This document shows, one piece after another, positions 34,838-47,500 of a stretch of DNA of 64,000 nt. The position numbers and the translations under genes are program-made. How positions within the stretch are numbered: position 1 is the first letter of the stretch; the number at the start of each line of letters is the position of its first letter. Source of the DNA: Spizellomyces sp. 'palustris' (Eukaryota > Chytridiomycota > Chytridiomycetes > Spizellomycetales > Spizellomycetaceae); the NCBI GenBank assembly GCA_006535965.1, contig QEAR01000068.1, positions 1 through 64,000 on the forward strand. The letters are read 5' to 3'. Below the pieces are notes generated by a model. It was not told the origin of the DNA. It searched no databases and was given only the letters and a program-made list of their open reading frames with translations.

Positions 34838-37800
34838 TTAGCCGAAGAGGCCAACGAGCTCGTCCACTGTCATCTTCTTTGATTTCTTAAAGTTGGCGTC
34901 TCCGAGCGCTCCATCGATCAAATCTCGCTGTACAAAAGAATGTATATGTGTGAGGTAGCATCAGTGGGACGAAAATACAAGGTAAATACGGCCAAACCTT
35001 CTTCTTCTGCAAAGCTAAGATCCGATCTTCGACCGTTCCCTCGACAGCGAGTCGAATGACCTCAACATTTCGCGTCTGGCCAATTCTGGAGAATAGATAG
35101 GATGAGCACGCAGTCATCGATAGCCATATTGATAAAACTCTATAAATCATTACCGATGCACCCGATCAATGGCTTGATCTATGATAGTCGCATCATTAGT
35201 GAAGCATATTGGATGAATGGCGCCTCGTATGCTTTTGCCCACCTTCCAGTGCAGGATTCCACCACATGTCAAGCATTATCACTCTACTGGCCGCTAGAGA
35301 CCGTAATTCCTTAGTAAATTGATGCATATATGCCGCAAATTTCATTTACCTGTGAGATTCAGCCCAAGAGACCCACACTTGAGTGAGATGAGCATGACCG
35401 TCACCTTCGGATCGCTTCGTATGCTCTCTATACTCCTCTCTCGCTCAGGGTTTGGCATAGACCCATCATCTATATAAACATAACCATAATGAGCACAAAG
35501 GCCAACTTACATCCTGCTGCAAACTGGGAACTACAGCGTCACGTACATCGGCAAAATCCGTATCCGTTCTTGCGCAATGGAATTTCCACGATATCGAGCA
35601 TGCTAGTGAATTGCGAAAAAACAATGGTCTTTTCTTCGGGATCCCGTTCGCGTATGTTGTCAAGGATGTTCATCATCTACAAAATCCAATTGGTTGAGAA
35701 TAATACAAGGGTTGTCGAGTGAATACAATAAAGAAGTTTGTACCTTATCTACTTTGGCAGATGCTACCCACTTTGAACTTAGTTCAGCTACTAGAGCAGA
35801 TTTCTTTCCAGTCTTCCTGGAGATGACCGTCGGCCCAAGGGTTTCCGTTGCCACAAATTTTGCGCGGCAATCCTCGCACTGCTTTTGATCCGCAGGAATA
35901 TTTCTCAAACTGGAAATAAAACTTTCAGTCCCCAGTGAATGCCACATCAAGAAACGCATGCCGCAACACCTACGGTTCAAAGCAGATTGTACATTGACGG
36001 TAATTAGAATCTACTTCGAGGGTTTTGAACATAGCCATCATTTCATCTATGTCCTCTTCTTCAACGGCACCCTTCTCTGGCGTTACTTCTCCTTCCTTGT
36101 CCGCCCCATGCCCAACCAAGGACCGATGATTACAGGCTGCGGCATGAACATTGTGTCAAATTGTCTACGTCAAAAAATCGTTGAACCGTACGCATTACCT
36201 TGTCGCAATCTGCAAAGAGTACCATCAGTACCTGAGTACCAAATAAACAACAAGCATATCGTACCGCAGCAATAAACATAAGATATTTGTATAGTTTTTG
36301 TTGTATCCAGCCTGGAATCACCGAGAGCTTGAGAAGAAGCCGAAATACTCCTGCCCGGGAAAATGAAATCAAAAGGGTTACCTTTTGAAACGATTTCAAC
36401 TTCATTCGCATCTTTTCCTCTAACTTCTGATAGTACTGTCGCTCATCTTCAGCAAACTGCACGTTTTGCAATTCAACATTTCGCTCAGGCAGGTTAAGTA
36501 ATGGTTTCCCATCTATCTTGGTTGTTTTTGTGCGTCTCAGCATGATTGCTTGCAAGATAACACGAAGCCGTTCTAAGCCGACTTTTGAGCGTCCACGCGA
36601 GAGAGGTTCGGATATTTGTGACTTAAAAACGGCTATGAAATTTGTATTAGAAGGGCGTTTTGTGTATTCACCGCAGCTGTCTGCATGACGTCCCACGTAC
36701 AGTACTCATCGAAAGGCTTGAAACGAAGAAATTTCAACAAGCTATAGAACTCATCCACATTGTTCTGTAATGGAGTACCTGAACACAGAGATAAATCAAT
36801 ATGAAGGCAGCTAATCCGTTTATTTACAACTACCCACCAGTCAAGCAAAATCGTCGTTCAGCTTGCAAAGCACAACATCCAATGGCACTTCGCGTCGACT
36901 TATTCTTAATTGTTTGCGCCTCATCTGTATGTGTGACAATGTTAGATGCTTTCTGACAATGCTCGTCCATGTGGATGTTACAAGCCGGCGGTACGTACCT
37001 AGTACCACCCGAAACCATTTGACACGATACAGCGGACCAGCTTCTTTAGTAGGCTTGGGGACGTCGATTACGTCGTCCTTTTTGCTTTTGCTGGTTTTCG
37101 GCCATTCGGAGGCAATCACTATTTTGCAATGGGGTTGACATGATATTCTGCATTCACTTTCACGGGATAGGATTTTTACACACCTGAAAAGGTGGTAATG
37201 ACCACATCATACTGCTTCAACTTGGCTGGATCTGCACAAGTGCTACAGTTAATCAAAAAAATTGAGTGTGAGCGATAGAATTCCTACCTTTCGTCCTGCC
37301 GGGTCCATGGTACAGAAGAACTTTCAGAGTGCCTCTTTTGGTCTTACTAGCAATCTCGTGTTCCCATTGTTTGATTAAAGCCAGTGGTGCCACAATCAAT
37401 GTGCTTTTGCATTGCTTATCCTCCGATCTATTGGCGACAATTAGACTGATCGTTTGGACAGTCTGTTTTCAGAGGATCTCAGCGCAAGATGGAATAATGA
37501 TATCTCAACATGAAATGCCTGACCTTTCCGAGACCTAAAGTGAAAGAAAATTTGAGTATCAAATCCGAAACCCACTATGGACTTTCTGATCATACCCATG
37601 TCATCTGAAATCAGTGATACATATTTGTCGGTCAGTCTGGTGCATGAAAACTCTAAAAGAAATATACCAACCTGCGAGGATGCCTCCCCGGTTTTTCCCA
37701 TCTTCACGAGTCTTCATCCATGCCACACCTAAACGTAAATCATATTTCAGCATCCTACCATACGAGAGTCTTTGACGTAAGGCGTGGCTTAAGTAGACCT

Positions 37801-38516
37801 TTTAGTTGATGCGGTAGCAGACTAATTGTGAGTTCAACTGGCTGATGTTCGCTATCCATTGAAGCGTCATCATCCGTAATACTGGAAAGCAGGTCGCGCA
37901 GATCCTTTTCTGTATCGCTTGTTATGATGTTAGGAGTACGTGTCTCATAAGTCCCGGATAGCTTCTGCGAGAACGCGGGCGGTGGAGGTAGGTTGTATGC
38001 AGGAGGTGGGATTCCCGCATAAGCCCCGGTTTGCCGTAATTCTGGGTCGGCTTTTCTGTTCCAGATCGGTGCGTTCGGCTTATGTAGATGCAATGGATTT
38101 GGATACGACTCTGGTTGTGCTCTGTTATAATTTTGTTGGTAATGCTGATATGCATACGGGTAGGTTGGGCGGGGGATATCAGCATGTGAAGAATTAATTA
38201 CTCTTGGTGGCAATTCGTTATCACGCAAGGATGGGGCATGAGAAGCTGAGTAGGCATGGGCAGAATGGTTTTGGTTTGATCTTTGATAGCTTTCCTGCGC
38301 ATATGCAGAGTAAGGACGAGCCTGTCCTCCGAGGTAGCTTGGATTGAAGCGTGGAGCACGGTACTCCCAGGGAGCATGGTTTTGGTGGCTTTGACCCCCA
38401 TTCAACGGAGCGGTGGATGTTAAAGTAGCTTGCTTTTTAGTACCTCCACCGGAAACAGCCCCCTCGTTGGACGCGGGTACGTTTTCCTGCTCAGAGAGTG
38501 TATCGTTCTTGTCCAT
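34838..38516 (-). CDS. SNF2-family DNA translocase, Rad5/Uls1/Rad16-like
   Basis: A nuclear DNA-dependent ATPase of the Rad5/16 group; Uls1 members clear SUMO-modified or Rad51-bound proteins from DNA. A Tyr/Pro/Gln-rich disordered N-terminus of about 220 residues leads to LLPHQLKG. Short exons then build [20 protein letters not shown] (motif I), [13 protein letters not shown] (Ia), DEAQTIKNK (II), FCLTGTPLQNN (III), the [11 protein letters not shown] block, [12 protein letters not shown] (IV), a GSLGLNLT-type V motif and [17 protein letters not shown] (VI). The C-terminus VDELVGLFG is typical of the group. Where Rad5/Uls1 proteins carry a RING, the best splice model gives only two CxxC pairs (QCTICFEP...[10 protein letters not shown]). 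At least a dozen introns are needed. Convergent with the MEA1-like gene. Confidence 0.85.
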
Positions 38517-38883
38517 GGTGAGCGGTCACCGCCGTTGCAATTAGCAGAAAAAACCGCGCGCAGTGGATTTCACTGCAGCGATTGTCGACTATACGATGAA
38601 GCGATACCTAGACAGTCGCCCAGTCCAGCTTCTACAGGCCAATCTGAACGAGATCTTTCACCATTCAAGACAAGATCGCTCAATGGCATCTCGCGGAAAA
38701 CCTGCCAGCCAGCCAGGAGACTGCTGCGCAATTGGTTGCATCCGGCTTCCAAAAATGTCCTGCAGGAATTATCCGATCGGTACCGCGGCCACCACCGCCG
38801 GATTGCGTTTCTTCCCCAGCTTCCCAGTTGCATCGACGGTAAGGCTTCTTGACCTTACTTTCATCCCATCATAGACTTCAATC
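38517..38883. promoter_or_regulatory. Shared divergent promoter, SNF2 / SVF1
   Basis: 367 bp between the two start codons. A plus-strand open frame (38563-38874) crosses it but has no recognisable family and no obvious role. Treated as regulatory sequence. Confidence 0.45.
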
Positions 38884-40192
38884 ATGGGTACGTTTACTAC
38901 GAGTTGTTGTCTTGAATAAGTGACATCCGTGTGACCGTGTACAAACCCCGCGACTGACAGTTCTGCCTACAGCCTCGCTTGTAAAGTCCACAGAAGTCCC
39001 GCTCGAGAAACTCAAATGGGTCCTAGAGCCCAGCGCCACGGAGGCGAATACATTCTATATTAATCCAAAGGCCGGCGGTATGGTGCTGGTTCAGGTATGC
39101 ATTCTGTGTTCGTCTGCTGCAAACTGGCGGTCAACTCATTTCTAGTTGAACAGATCGCATACTCAACAATGAGGTGAGGCTTGTTTAGGTTGGCACGTAC
39201 TTGGCAAGGGCAAGTAATTGATTCGTTGGATGGGTAAAAGCTGGAGCCCATCTGTTCAGGTTTCCGCAGCATATCATGGAGCAGATGGCTCCAAGAAGCG
39301 GCACACTGCGTCCCTGTCTGGAAGCTCTTTCAAACCAGCGCCGGAGGGTATATCTGTCACTTGCGAGAACATGTCTGTGCAGTTTGATGCTTCAAAAAAC
39401 AGTTACCATGTTACTCTGAACTCGGCCCCGGCAATGGTGATCGATTTCACCTTTGAGGCTGTTGACGGCTTCTGTCAAGTAAACGAAGGAAAAGTTCCAT
39501 TCAACAGCACGGACATATCAGTGGGTTATGTTGCCGCGCAGTTCATTCCGAAAGGAAGGGTTACCGGGCATGTTGTTGTTGACGGCAAGCTGTACGATAT
39601 CGAGGGGACTGGATTGTACGTAAAGGCTCTGCAAAGCAAACCGCAATGCGCTGCACGGTGGAGTTTTGCCAACTTCCAAACTGAGAAAGATGCTCTGTTG
39701 ATGTATCAGGTGGGTGTCAATATGCGTGCCCTAGTAATGTTATTTATTTACCCTCGGATATTCCAGTACGAACTGTGTCCTGGTTATGGTTACGACTTTG
39801 ATGCTCGCAGCGAGGGAGCGTTGGTCTTGGACAACAAAATCGTCGCGGTGACACTCAACAATTTTGCGACGTTGCTTAACAAATCCTACGACAGCTTCAG
39901 CGGTTATGAAATTCCATCCGAAGTATCCTACCGTTGGGAGGGCGAGGCGAAGGACGGCCGTCCTGTCAAAATCGAGATGAAGGTGTCTCTGACGCACCTT
40001 TTGGATAAGATTGATTTGCTCAGCGAGCTTCCATTCTTTGTTCGCAAGTTTATCCAGACCTGCATTACCGCACCGTTTGTCTACCAGTGGTTTGAGGATG
40101 CGAGTGCTTCTGTAACAATTGGAGAAGAAACTCACATCTTGAAGGGAAAGTTGTTCCACGAGAACGCATTCCTGACCGCTCTAGAGGATTAG
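38884..40192 (+). CDS. SVF1: Survival factor Svf1-like protein
   Basis: Svf1 proteins are lipocalin-like beta-barrel factors needed for survival under oxidative stress; yeast Svf1 has been linked to ceramide handling. The first exon is only ATGG, spliced to MASLVKSTEVPLEKLKWVLE. The next exons give NTFYINPKAGGMVLVQ, IAYSTMS and WSPSVQVSAAYHG, closely following the yeast N-terminus. The body has VTCENMSVQFDASKNSYHV, DGKLYDIEGTGLYVKALQ and an ending with VGEE-like SVTIGEETHILKGKLFHE. About 390 residues. The AG acceptor before CTGGAGCC (about 39240) was chosen because it alone gives STMSWSPSVQ in phase. Confidence 0.88.
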
Positions 40193-40365
40193 ATGGCAGA
40201 GGCTAGGTAGACATGTTTGACTTTTATTGTATTAATTTGATGTGGACTGGATTCTGTTACCCTTCAGAACTCTTTTTGACCGTGATGTTTTTTAAATACA
40301 CATACCTTCGCATATCCTAACTGAAAATTCCGGCCGTCTCTGCACCGATGTTTAGCCAAGGCCTT

Positions 40366-41525
40366 CTAATAATTACCCTGATAAACCTGCCCCCATTTGC
40401 TAAAAATGTAGTCCCCAAATGCCATCTTGGAAACTTCCTCTGCCCTTATAGCTAACTGCTCCTTCTCTTTCTCGTTATCCTTGGACTGAGCTTTGGTCTG
40501 ACTCTGATCTATAAACAAGCTAATTCTGGCCGCTGGTCCGTCGTCCGTGAGCAGTGGGATCCGTGCATCGTACCTAGGATAGTAAAAGAAGACCATCGAC
40601 AATCGCTCCTGATCAGAGGATACTACTCGATGAAGTGGAGATACCACGCGCCCGTTTGTTAACAAGGACAGATAATCCCCTGCGTTCACTAGGAATGTGC
40701 CTGGAATCGGTGGCACATCCGTCCATCCGCCGTGCCCGTCCGCGATTTGCAATCCTGTTACTCCGTCTTGCTGCATAATGAGTGTCAAGAATCCCCAGTC
40801 AGTGTGCGGACTTGAACCTATCCTTTCCGAAGAGGATTGCTGTCCGATGATATGATCGGCTGTTTTGTCCGGAAAGTAGTGAAACAATCGCATGAGGCTG
40901 ATCGTTTCTCCTTCAGCACAGAATGAAGGTAAATATCCTTCGTCCATTCCTAGTGCAACGGAAAGTGCCCGCATCACAGCTTCAGCGACTTGAACCATTC
41001 CAGCATAGAAATTTTCCAAAGTTTTTTGCCACGTTGAATCAAGATTCGAGGTGTCTGGCCATTCATTTGGACCTTGGAGATTATTTGTAGGGGCCACATC
41101 CAAGGACCAAGGATACCCATAGCTGAAAGCTTCCTTAACTTCCAGCGCGGATGAACCAGACTCTCCACCTGATAAGAAAAACCATCAACGGTCTGTCGTC
41201 GTATCGTTTTCGAATAGTTTGAACAAAAGGCACCTAAACCGATATATCCACGCGTGAATCCTCCAGAGCGAATCGGAATCTTGTTTCTGGTATCTTGAGG
41301 TAATTTGAAGAAATCCTGAGCGGCGCTAAAGACCTCCTTTCGAAATTCGCGCGTTAGGTTCCCTAGTCCACCACTTTTGACGTAGAATGCACCATATGTG
41401 ACGCATGCCGCGGCAAGCTGCTCCACCGTCGAGGCCTTTTCTCGTGCGTTGTCTTCATTCGACGAAGCATTCTGTGCAAATGGTGTCACATCTATTATTG
41501 GTAGAGGGGCGATTCCCGTCGACAT
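40366..41525 (-). CDS. 2-oxoglutarate/Fe(II) dioxygenase, isopenicillin-N-synthase-like
   Basis: A non-haem iron oxygenase of the DIOX-N plus 2OG-FeII family. Two exons meet within GYIGLG/GESGSSALEVKEAF. The N-terminal segment LPIIDVTPF is typical. Iron ligands are visible as HTD in SSPHTDWGFLTL and the distal His in SPLHRVVSS, with the 2OG-binding Arg following in ERLSMVFFYYP. The start at 41525 was taken because the upstream in-frame codon is GTG. Substrate cannot be read; relatives range from antibiotic synthases to thymine dioxygenases and plant-hormone oxidases. It stands alone, with no biosynthetic partners next to it, so a secondary-metabolite role is not supported by context. Confidence 0.88.
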
Positions 41526-41918
41526 GGCTGCAACCTTCAAGGCGGAACACACGAGTTTACTTGCGTCGCGTTTCAGAGCCGATCAATTCCGTTGCAAACA
41601 AGTATTTGAGTCCTTCTTACAAAAGTTGAATTTCTATTTTGGATATCCTTGACGTTTATATTGGTATTTACTGTCATATTCAATCACTGTGTGTACACTC
41701 TGCGGGGAAATGAAAATCCAGAAGTGCTTTCCGAGGAATGAGGAAATGGAACAGTTTTAAGGAATCATTGCATGGAATTCGTCATTCATTGCTATTGTGA
41801 AATCTCAAAGGCTGTTGAAAATTGTGGAACTGGTTTAAAGTTCGACTTATGGAGCTTTATACGTAACGAAGGTATGATCCAAGGATCCTCGCATTTTACT
41901 TGCTCCCCTGATCCCCAT
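41526..41918. other. Intergenic, oxygenase promoter
   Basis: About 390 bp of AT-rich sequence upstream of the oxygenase and downstream of a possible small minus-strand gene. No coding signal of its own. Confidence 0.4.
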
Positions 41919-42273
41919 TTACGGGTATACCCAACTGTCGATCCTTAAATTACTACCATAGTTGCAATATTTGTTAGTGAAGATCGTTGTGGAATCGTCC
42001 GGCTCACAGTGATGCTCGTTTTCCACTTTGTCTTTATCTAATTCCATGACCACGTTGAGCAAGAGTCCCCATGTCTCCTCATTATGTCGTTCAATTGTAA
42101 GTTCAAGTCTTCCATACGTTCGCAGCTCCTGAACATTGGGGCTAATGTAGGCCAGGCGATCATTCTTGTGCGTTGTCATCGAATTCACTAAGGATTTATC
42201 TTACATTTTTACCTAAGAATCCAACAGGCTTTACGTTTAAGTTGCCAGCTTCTTCCGTATAAAATATCCTCAT
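41919..42273 (-). CDS. Possible two-exon small protein, unknown family
   Basis: Two exons, 42273-42205 and 42128-41919, join in phase across a 76-nt intron with a GTAAGA donor and TTCAG acceptor, the local norm. The 92-residue product begins MRIFYTEEAGNLNVKPVGFL and continues ELRTYGRLELTIERHNEETW. It is mixed alpha/beta in character, acidic, with no signal peptide or membrane segment. I recognise no family. Evidence is the matching splice sites, balanced composition and isolation from other genes; it could still be chance. Confidence 0.38.
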
Positions 42274-42774
42274 TTTGCTTCTTTGTAACGGTAAAGTTTG
42301 CAAACATCCAACGAGTCCTCTTTCCACTTGTTTTCTGTATTTGTTTCACAGCTGGATTCCCATGTTATTGTACTTGATTCTTTTCTCACTTCTCATGAGT
42401 ATCTGTCAAATGCATGGGCGGATACCACGTTGGGAGTCTGAATGTACCAAAAGGTACTTGGGCATCCAATTGGAGAAATCGGCAAAATTGCGGACAAGAT
42501 CCTCCTCAACTATTATTGTTGTGGAATCTCTTAAACACCTTGGACTCATTTGGAGGTTGTCACAGTCGAGTGCCAAGGTGTATTCTGACTTGCGAAAAGC
42601 ATATAGATCTCGATAAAAGTTGATGTTTCTTAGTCATCGTTTCCACTGCTCAAGCAATGCATGGGTACATGTATGAGCGTCCAAAAGCTCTGCAAACACG
42701 ACGACTTGGCATTCCAACATCACGTCATATTACACGTACACAACCAACAACCTGGTACGGTCCCCAGCGCCCTC
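42274..42774. other. Intergenic, no supported gene
   Basis: About 500 bp between the possible small gene and RPT6. A plus-strand open frame (42275-42616) and a minus-strand one here have no recognisable family. The left part would be the promoter of the small gene. Confidence 0.4.
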
Positions 42775-44191
42775 CTACTTGAACAATTTCTTGATACTCA
42801 TGTTTTGCTCCGAGTCCTTCTTTAGTACCTGTGATTTGAGATTGTAGTTAGTAAGGAATATATAAAGAGTTGCCAGTCATCAAAACATACCTTTGCAACA
42901 GCCATCTCAAAGTCTTCCTGTGTAACATGCACACGCCGTTCCCTAAGAGCGTACATACCCGCCTCTGTACAGATACCCTTCACCTCTGCCCCACTTGCCC
43001 CAGATGTCTTCTCCGAAATCTTCCTCAAATCAATTCCCCGCGTCATGTTCATCTTCCGACTGTGAATCTTCAAAATATCCGTTCGTGCCTCTTCGTTTGG
43101 TGGAGGGAATTCGATTTTTCTGTCGATTCGACCGGGTCGAAGAAGGGCTGGGTCCAGGATGTCAATACGGTTGGTGGCCATAATGACTTTGATGTTTTGA
43201 GTCGCTTCGAAACCGTCCAGCTGGTTCAGAAGCTCCAACATTGTACGCTGGACTTCAGAGTCTCCACCACCTGACCCAGACTCAATACGACTTGATCCAA
43301 TAGAGTCAATTTCGTCCATGAAGATGATCGATGGGGCGTGCTCACGCGCCATGACAAAGAGCTCTCGCACCATTCGACTGCCCTCCCCAATGTACTTTTG
43401 CACCAGCTCCGATCCACTTACACGAATGAATCGACAATCTGTGTGATGTGCTACAGCCCTTGCCAATAGCGTTTTTCCCGTCCCTGGGGGACCATACAAC
43501 AGGACACCCTTTGGCTGAGCGATACCCAACGCGTCAAACAATTCGGGATGCTTGACGGGGAGCTCAATGACCTCCTTAATCTCCTTAATCTGATTCGTCA
43601 AACCACCAATCATCTCATACGTCGAATCCGGCACCTTCTCGACCATCATCAAGCTAACCAGTGGATCCACCTTGTTTGGCAAAATTTTGTGAAGCTGATA
43701 ACTGTCATGGCGAAGGGCAACGCGAACGGTGTGAGTTAATTGAGCAATATCAAGCGAGGGATGGATGTCCACAACGTATTTTCCTTCTGGGTGGACCTTG
43801 ACGAGAACCTTTTTCTTTCCCATCAATTTAACGACTTCACCAACATAGGAGCCGGGTTCCTGTAGAAGCTGGAGCTCCTCACGTAGTAGACGGACTTTGG
43901 CATTCAATTGATTACGTTGTGCTTCAAGACGCCGAAGGTTTTGGGTCATTGCAGAGGCCCGGGTCTCTAGCTCCTGCGCGGGAGAAAAGAACGCGTCATA
44001 GTATCATTAGAAAACGTTCGCGCACACTACTGAATGCAGGATGTAAATGCTCTCTGATATCGCCATACACCATTTGACTTGAGCTACCCTAGATGCAAAG
44101 TTCTCCCACTCCTGTGGACACAAGCGGCCCTTGCACTCACCTCGATCTTATTCTTGTAATACGCCTTGATGCCTTCTGATGATTTACCCAT
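42775..44191 (-). CDS. RPT6: 26S proteasome regulatory ATPase subunit 8 (RPT6/PSMC5)
   Basis: One of six AAA ATPases in the base ring of the 19S particle that unfold ubiquitylated proteins and thread them into the 20S core. Three exons: [17 protein letters not shown], a long middle exon, and [17 protein letters not shown]. Features in order are an N-terminal coiled coil, the OB-fold, Walker A GPPGTGKT, Walker B IIFMDEID, sensor [20 protein letters not shown] with the arginine fingers, and the AAA lid. The C-terminus is LFK rather than HbYX, as expected for Rpt6. Length (about 405 residues) matches the family. Very highly conserved, so this is one of the safest calls here. Confidence 0.98.
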
Positions 44192-44597
44192 GGCGAAGAC
44201 TTTTTAAGAGACAAGGGTTTTATGTGGAATACAAAGGACTAGGATAATTCAGGAAGACAGATAATGGCAGTGTGACGCGCAAAGGCGCAATTGAGGAGAT
44301 GTTAACAGTCGAGGATGGCAAAAAGGATCAGAAAGGTCGCAAGCTGCGAAGTTGACCCTCCACGCCACCGCCATAGCTGAGCCTGACTGTGGCGTTAGAC
44401 GCGTCAACAAACGTTCAAGATTTCCAACAAGATGGGCGATATACATAAATCATTGGTGATATATAGAAGATGTCCGACCCCCCTTGAGAAATAACGACTA
44501 GCGGATCATAAAAGGCATCAGCAAAAGTCTCCTAAAGCACCCTAGCTACAGCTAACTACATACAACATGGCCCTATGTACAATAATGATCACCGTGA
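44192..44597. other. Intergenic, RPT6 promoter
   Basis: About 400 bp upstream of RPT6 and downstream of the repeat-rich membrane protein. I did not see a clear proteasome-associated control element (GGTGGCAAA) on a quick reading. No gene. Confidence 0.4.
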
Positions 44598-47500
44598 TCA
44601 TTCTTTTGGCCTCGGTGAGCTCTCCCCAGCTAACCATTTCAAGACCGGTTCCCCGTCACTCTCAACACTCTCAGTACTCTCATATGTTCTTCTGAAAGCT
44701 TTCTTGTAAGCATTCACAACCTTATCTGCAACCTCCTTACTATCCCCTGGTTCTTGACGAACTGTCTTCATAGTGTCATACATTGATTGCTCAGAAGATG
44801 CAACTGTTGCAAAAGAGTCACGGAAGATGTCATACGAGGCAGTTGTGTACTGGCTCTCCGAGCTCAGTGAAAACGTGCGGGAAGAATCTACGCGGTGCGC
44901 AGCTAATGCGGGCGCGGCAAAAGAGTCACTTCGAGAACCCAGTGCCCCAGACTCTTCACATGCGGCTTTTGAAGCAGCTGCCGCTACCATCGCAGCGGCC
45001 GCATCTACACCGCCGAGAGTCGGTCGTCCAGGATCCTCATTGATGAATCGGATAAGGGACGAATCTGGGTTCACAATGTTGATGGGTACAGTCTTTGAGG
45101 TAGATTCGACTGATGTGTTCAGGGATGAGGATGAGTCGCGGCGCGCGAATGGCGGGAAGAGGTCTTCAGTCAACTCTGTTGTGTCCGTGAGGAAAGAGTC
45201 ACGCAGTGGTGATGTCGAGACAATGTCCAGCGGTATCAATGGCGGGCCGAATAACGACTGAGCAGCGTCTGACGCCCGGGCGATACTCGCAGATTCCCTA
45301 ACGGCCTCGGGCTTTTTAATGGCCGAATACAATGAATACTCTGAACTAGGTCGTTGAAGAGAACCATCCAATGACGGAGAACCGAGATAGGCCATAGTTT
45401 CAAAACCCTGCTCCATTGCCACAATTTGTGGGGACGCCGTCCCTCCCGATGCTGGCATATCACGTGGTGGCGTGTCGCGTAGACTGCTCGACTTCCACGA
45501 TATATCCAGACTTGTGCGTACCTGCTCAAAGTTGATGGCAGCAAATACTCCAGGGCTAGAACCAGGTGACACATCCGGACTTGGGCCCCAATTGCTGATG
45601 GCAGCAAGTGCTCCAGGGTCAGAACCAGGTGACACATCCGGACTTGAGCGCCAATTTCTGATGGCAGCAAGTACTCCAGGGCCAGAACCGGGTGACACAT
45701 CCGGATTTGGACCCCGATTTCTAACCGATGAATCCATGCCGCGCGCGTTGAGGGTCGATTTTTCGCGCTGTATGTGTCTCATCCGATACCCTAGCGCCAG
45801 ACCCCCTATAACCACGAAAGATACACCGACCGACATTCCGACGACCATTGAATTTGATTTGCCGTCACCATTCCCTAGTTGCTCAGCATTCGATGAGGAG
45901 GGGGGAGGCTTGCTCGAGTCCCCATTCGTTCCTGGAGCAGCAGGCTGAATAACTGGAACAGAGCCAGAGATGGGTGATGAAGGGCGCGGCGGCAATTGCG
46001 GCCTTGGTGTAACTGCGAGCGGCTCCGACGCTGGTCGCGAAGCTTGCGGTGGCGCGCCTGCTTTGACGGGCGGCGCGACTTCAACTCGATTGAGGATACC
46101 CACCTGCGTCTTGTTTGGCGGTGGCGTTGGAACGGTCCGGTCGGGAGCCGGATCTTGCTTGGGCGATGAAGGCACGGGCACTGGTTCTGGCACTGGCACA
46201 GGGGGATTCGTGGGCGGCAAGTCCGTCGGAGTTGGTTGCTGGTCGTCGGTTGGCAATGGGCTAGGTGGTAGTGGTAGCGTGGGAGTAGCAGAATCCGATG
46301 CTGTCCCTTTCTTCTCTGCGCTTGACTTTTTTCCAGATGGGGTTGGCTGCTCAATTGTACCAGATGGCGGCTCCTTTCCAGATGGGATTGGCTGCTCAGT
46401 TGTGCCAGATGGCGGAGTCTTCGGGGCTTCCGTAGGCACCGGTAGTGTGGGTGGCTCGGGGTTTGGGGAGGGTTGCGACGGCGGTACTGGGGGAGGAGCG
46501 GGGACTGAAGGAGTCTGAGCAGGGGTAACAGTGTTCTGGGACGGCGTCGGACTAGCCTCCTTGGGTTGTTTTGCTTTCTTTTTATTTGGAGTCGCAGACG
46601 GAGTCTTCGCGGCAGCCCCAGATGGTGTGGCGGGCGCGTTCTTTTCACTTGGAGTCGCCGCCGGAGTCTTCGCGGTATCCCCAGAAGGCGGGATGACCGC
46701 CCCGATAGCAGGTGCAGGTCCAGACGTTTCTTTCTTGTTCGACGGTGTGGGTAGCGTAGCTGGATCAGAAGGTGCGATGGACTTCTTTTTATTTTTATTT
46801 GGAGGGGTCTTCGCAGCCCCAGATGGTGTGGCGGGCGCCTTCTTTTCACTTGGAGTCGCCGCCGGAGTCTTCGCGGTATCCCCAGAAGGCGTCGCAGGCG
46901 CCTCCTTTTTATTTGGAGTCGCAGACGGAGTCTTCGCGGCAGCATCGGTAGGCGTGGTGGACGCCTTCTTTTCACTTGGAGTCGCAGACGGAGTCTTGGC
47001 GACAGACCCAGGAGGCGTGCCGGGCACATTCTTTTGGTTTGGAGTCGTCGTTTGTTTCTTGGTCGACGGTGTGGGTAGCGTGGCTGGTTGCTTCTTTCCG
47101 GGCGTTGGTGTGGCAGCCTTCTTGGTCGCAGGAGCAGTGGCAGCAGGGATAGCGGCCGGCGCCTAATCAACAATGTCAGATATCTACTACAAAGCATCAA
47201 ACAGACACGCTCATAAATAATACTCACGATTTTTTTACCCTCAATGGTCGCCGGAGAAGACTTGTTGGCTACCTCTTTGGCTTTTTTCGCAATGACAGCA
47301 GGAGCGGGGTTCTTGGCTACCTCTTTGGCTTTTTTCGCAACGACAGCAGGAGCGGCGTTCTTGGCTACCTCTTTGGTTTTTTTCGCAACGTCAGCAGATT
47401 TGGTGGGAGGGGGCGCATTGGCGACTTGAACCTTCTTTGCAACCGCAGCAGATTTAGTCGGAGGGGCCTGTTTGGTTGCCACTGGTGTTTTCTTTGCAGC

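Noticed and set aside
38563-38874. 103-codon plus-strand frame between SNF2 and SVF1 starts
   Set aside because: No family resemblance; it fills the shared promoter and ends just before the SVF1 ATG.
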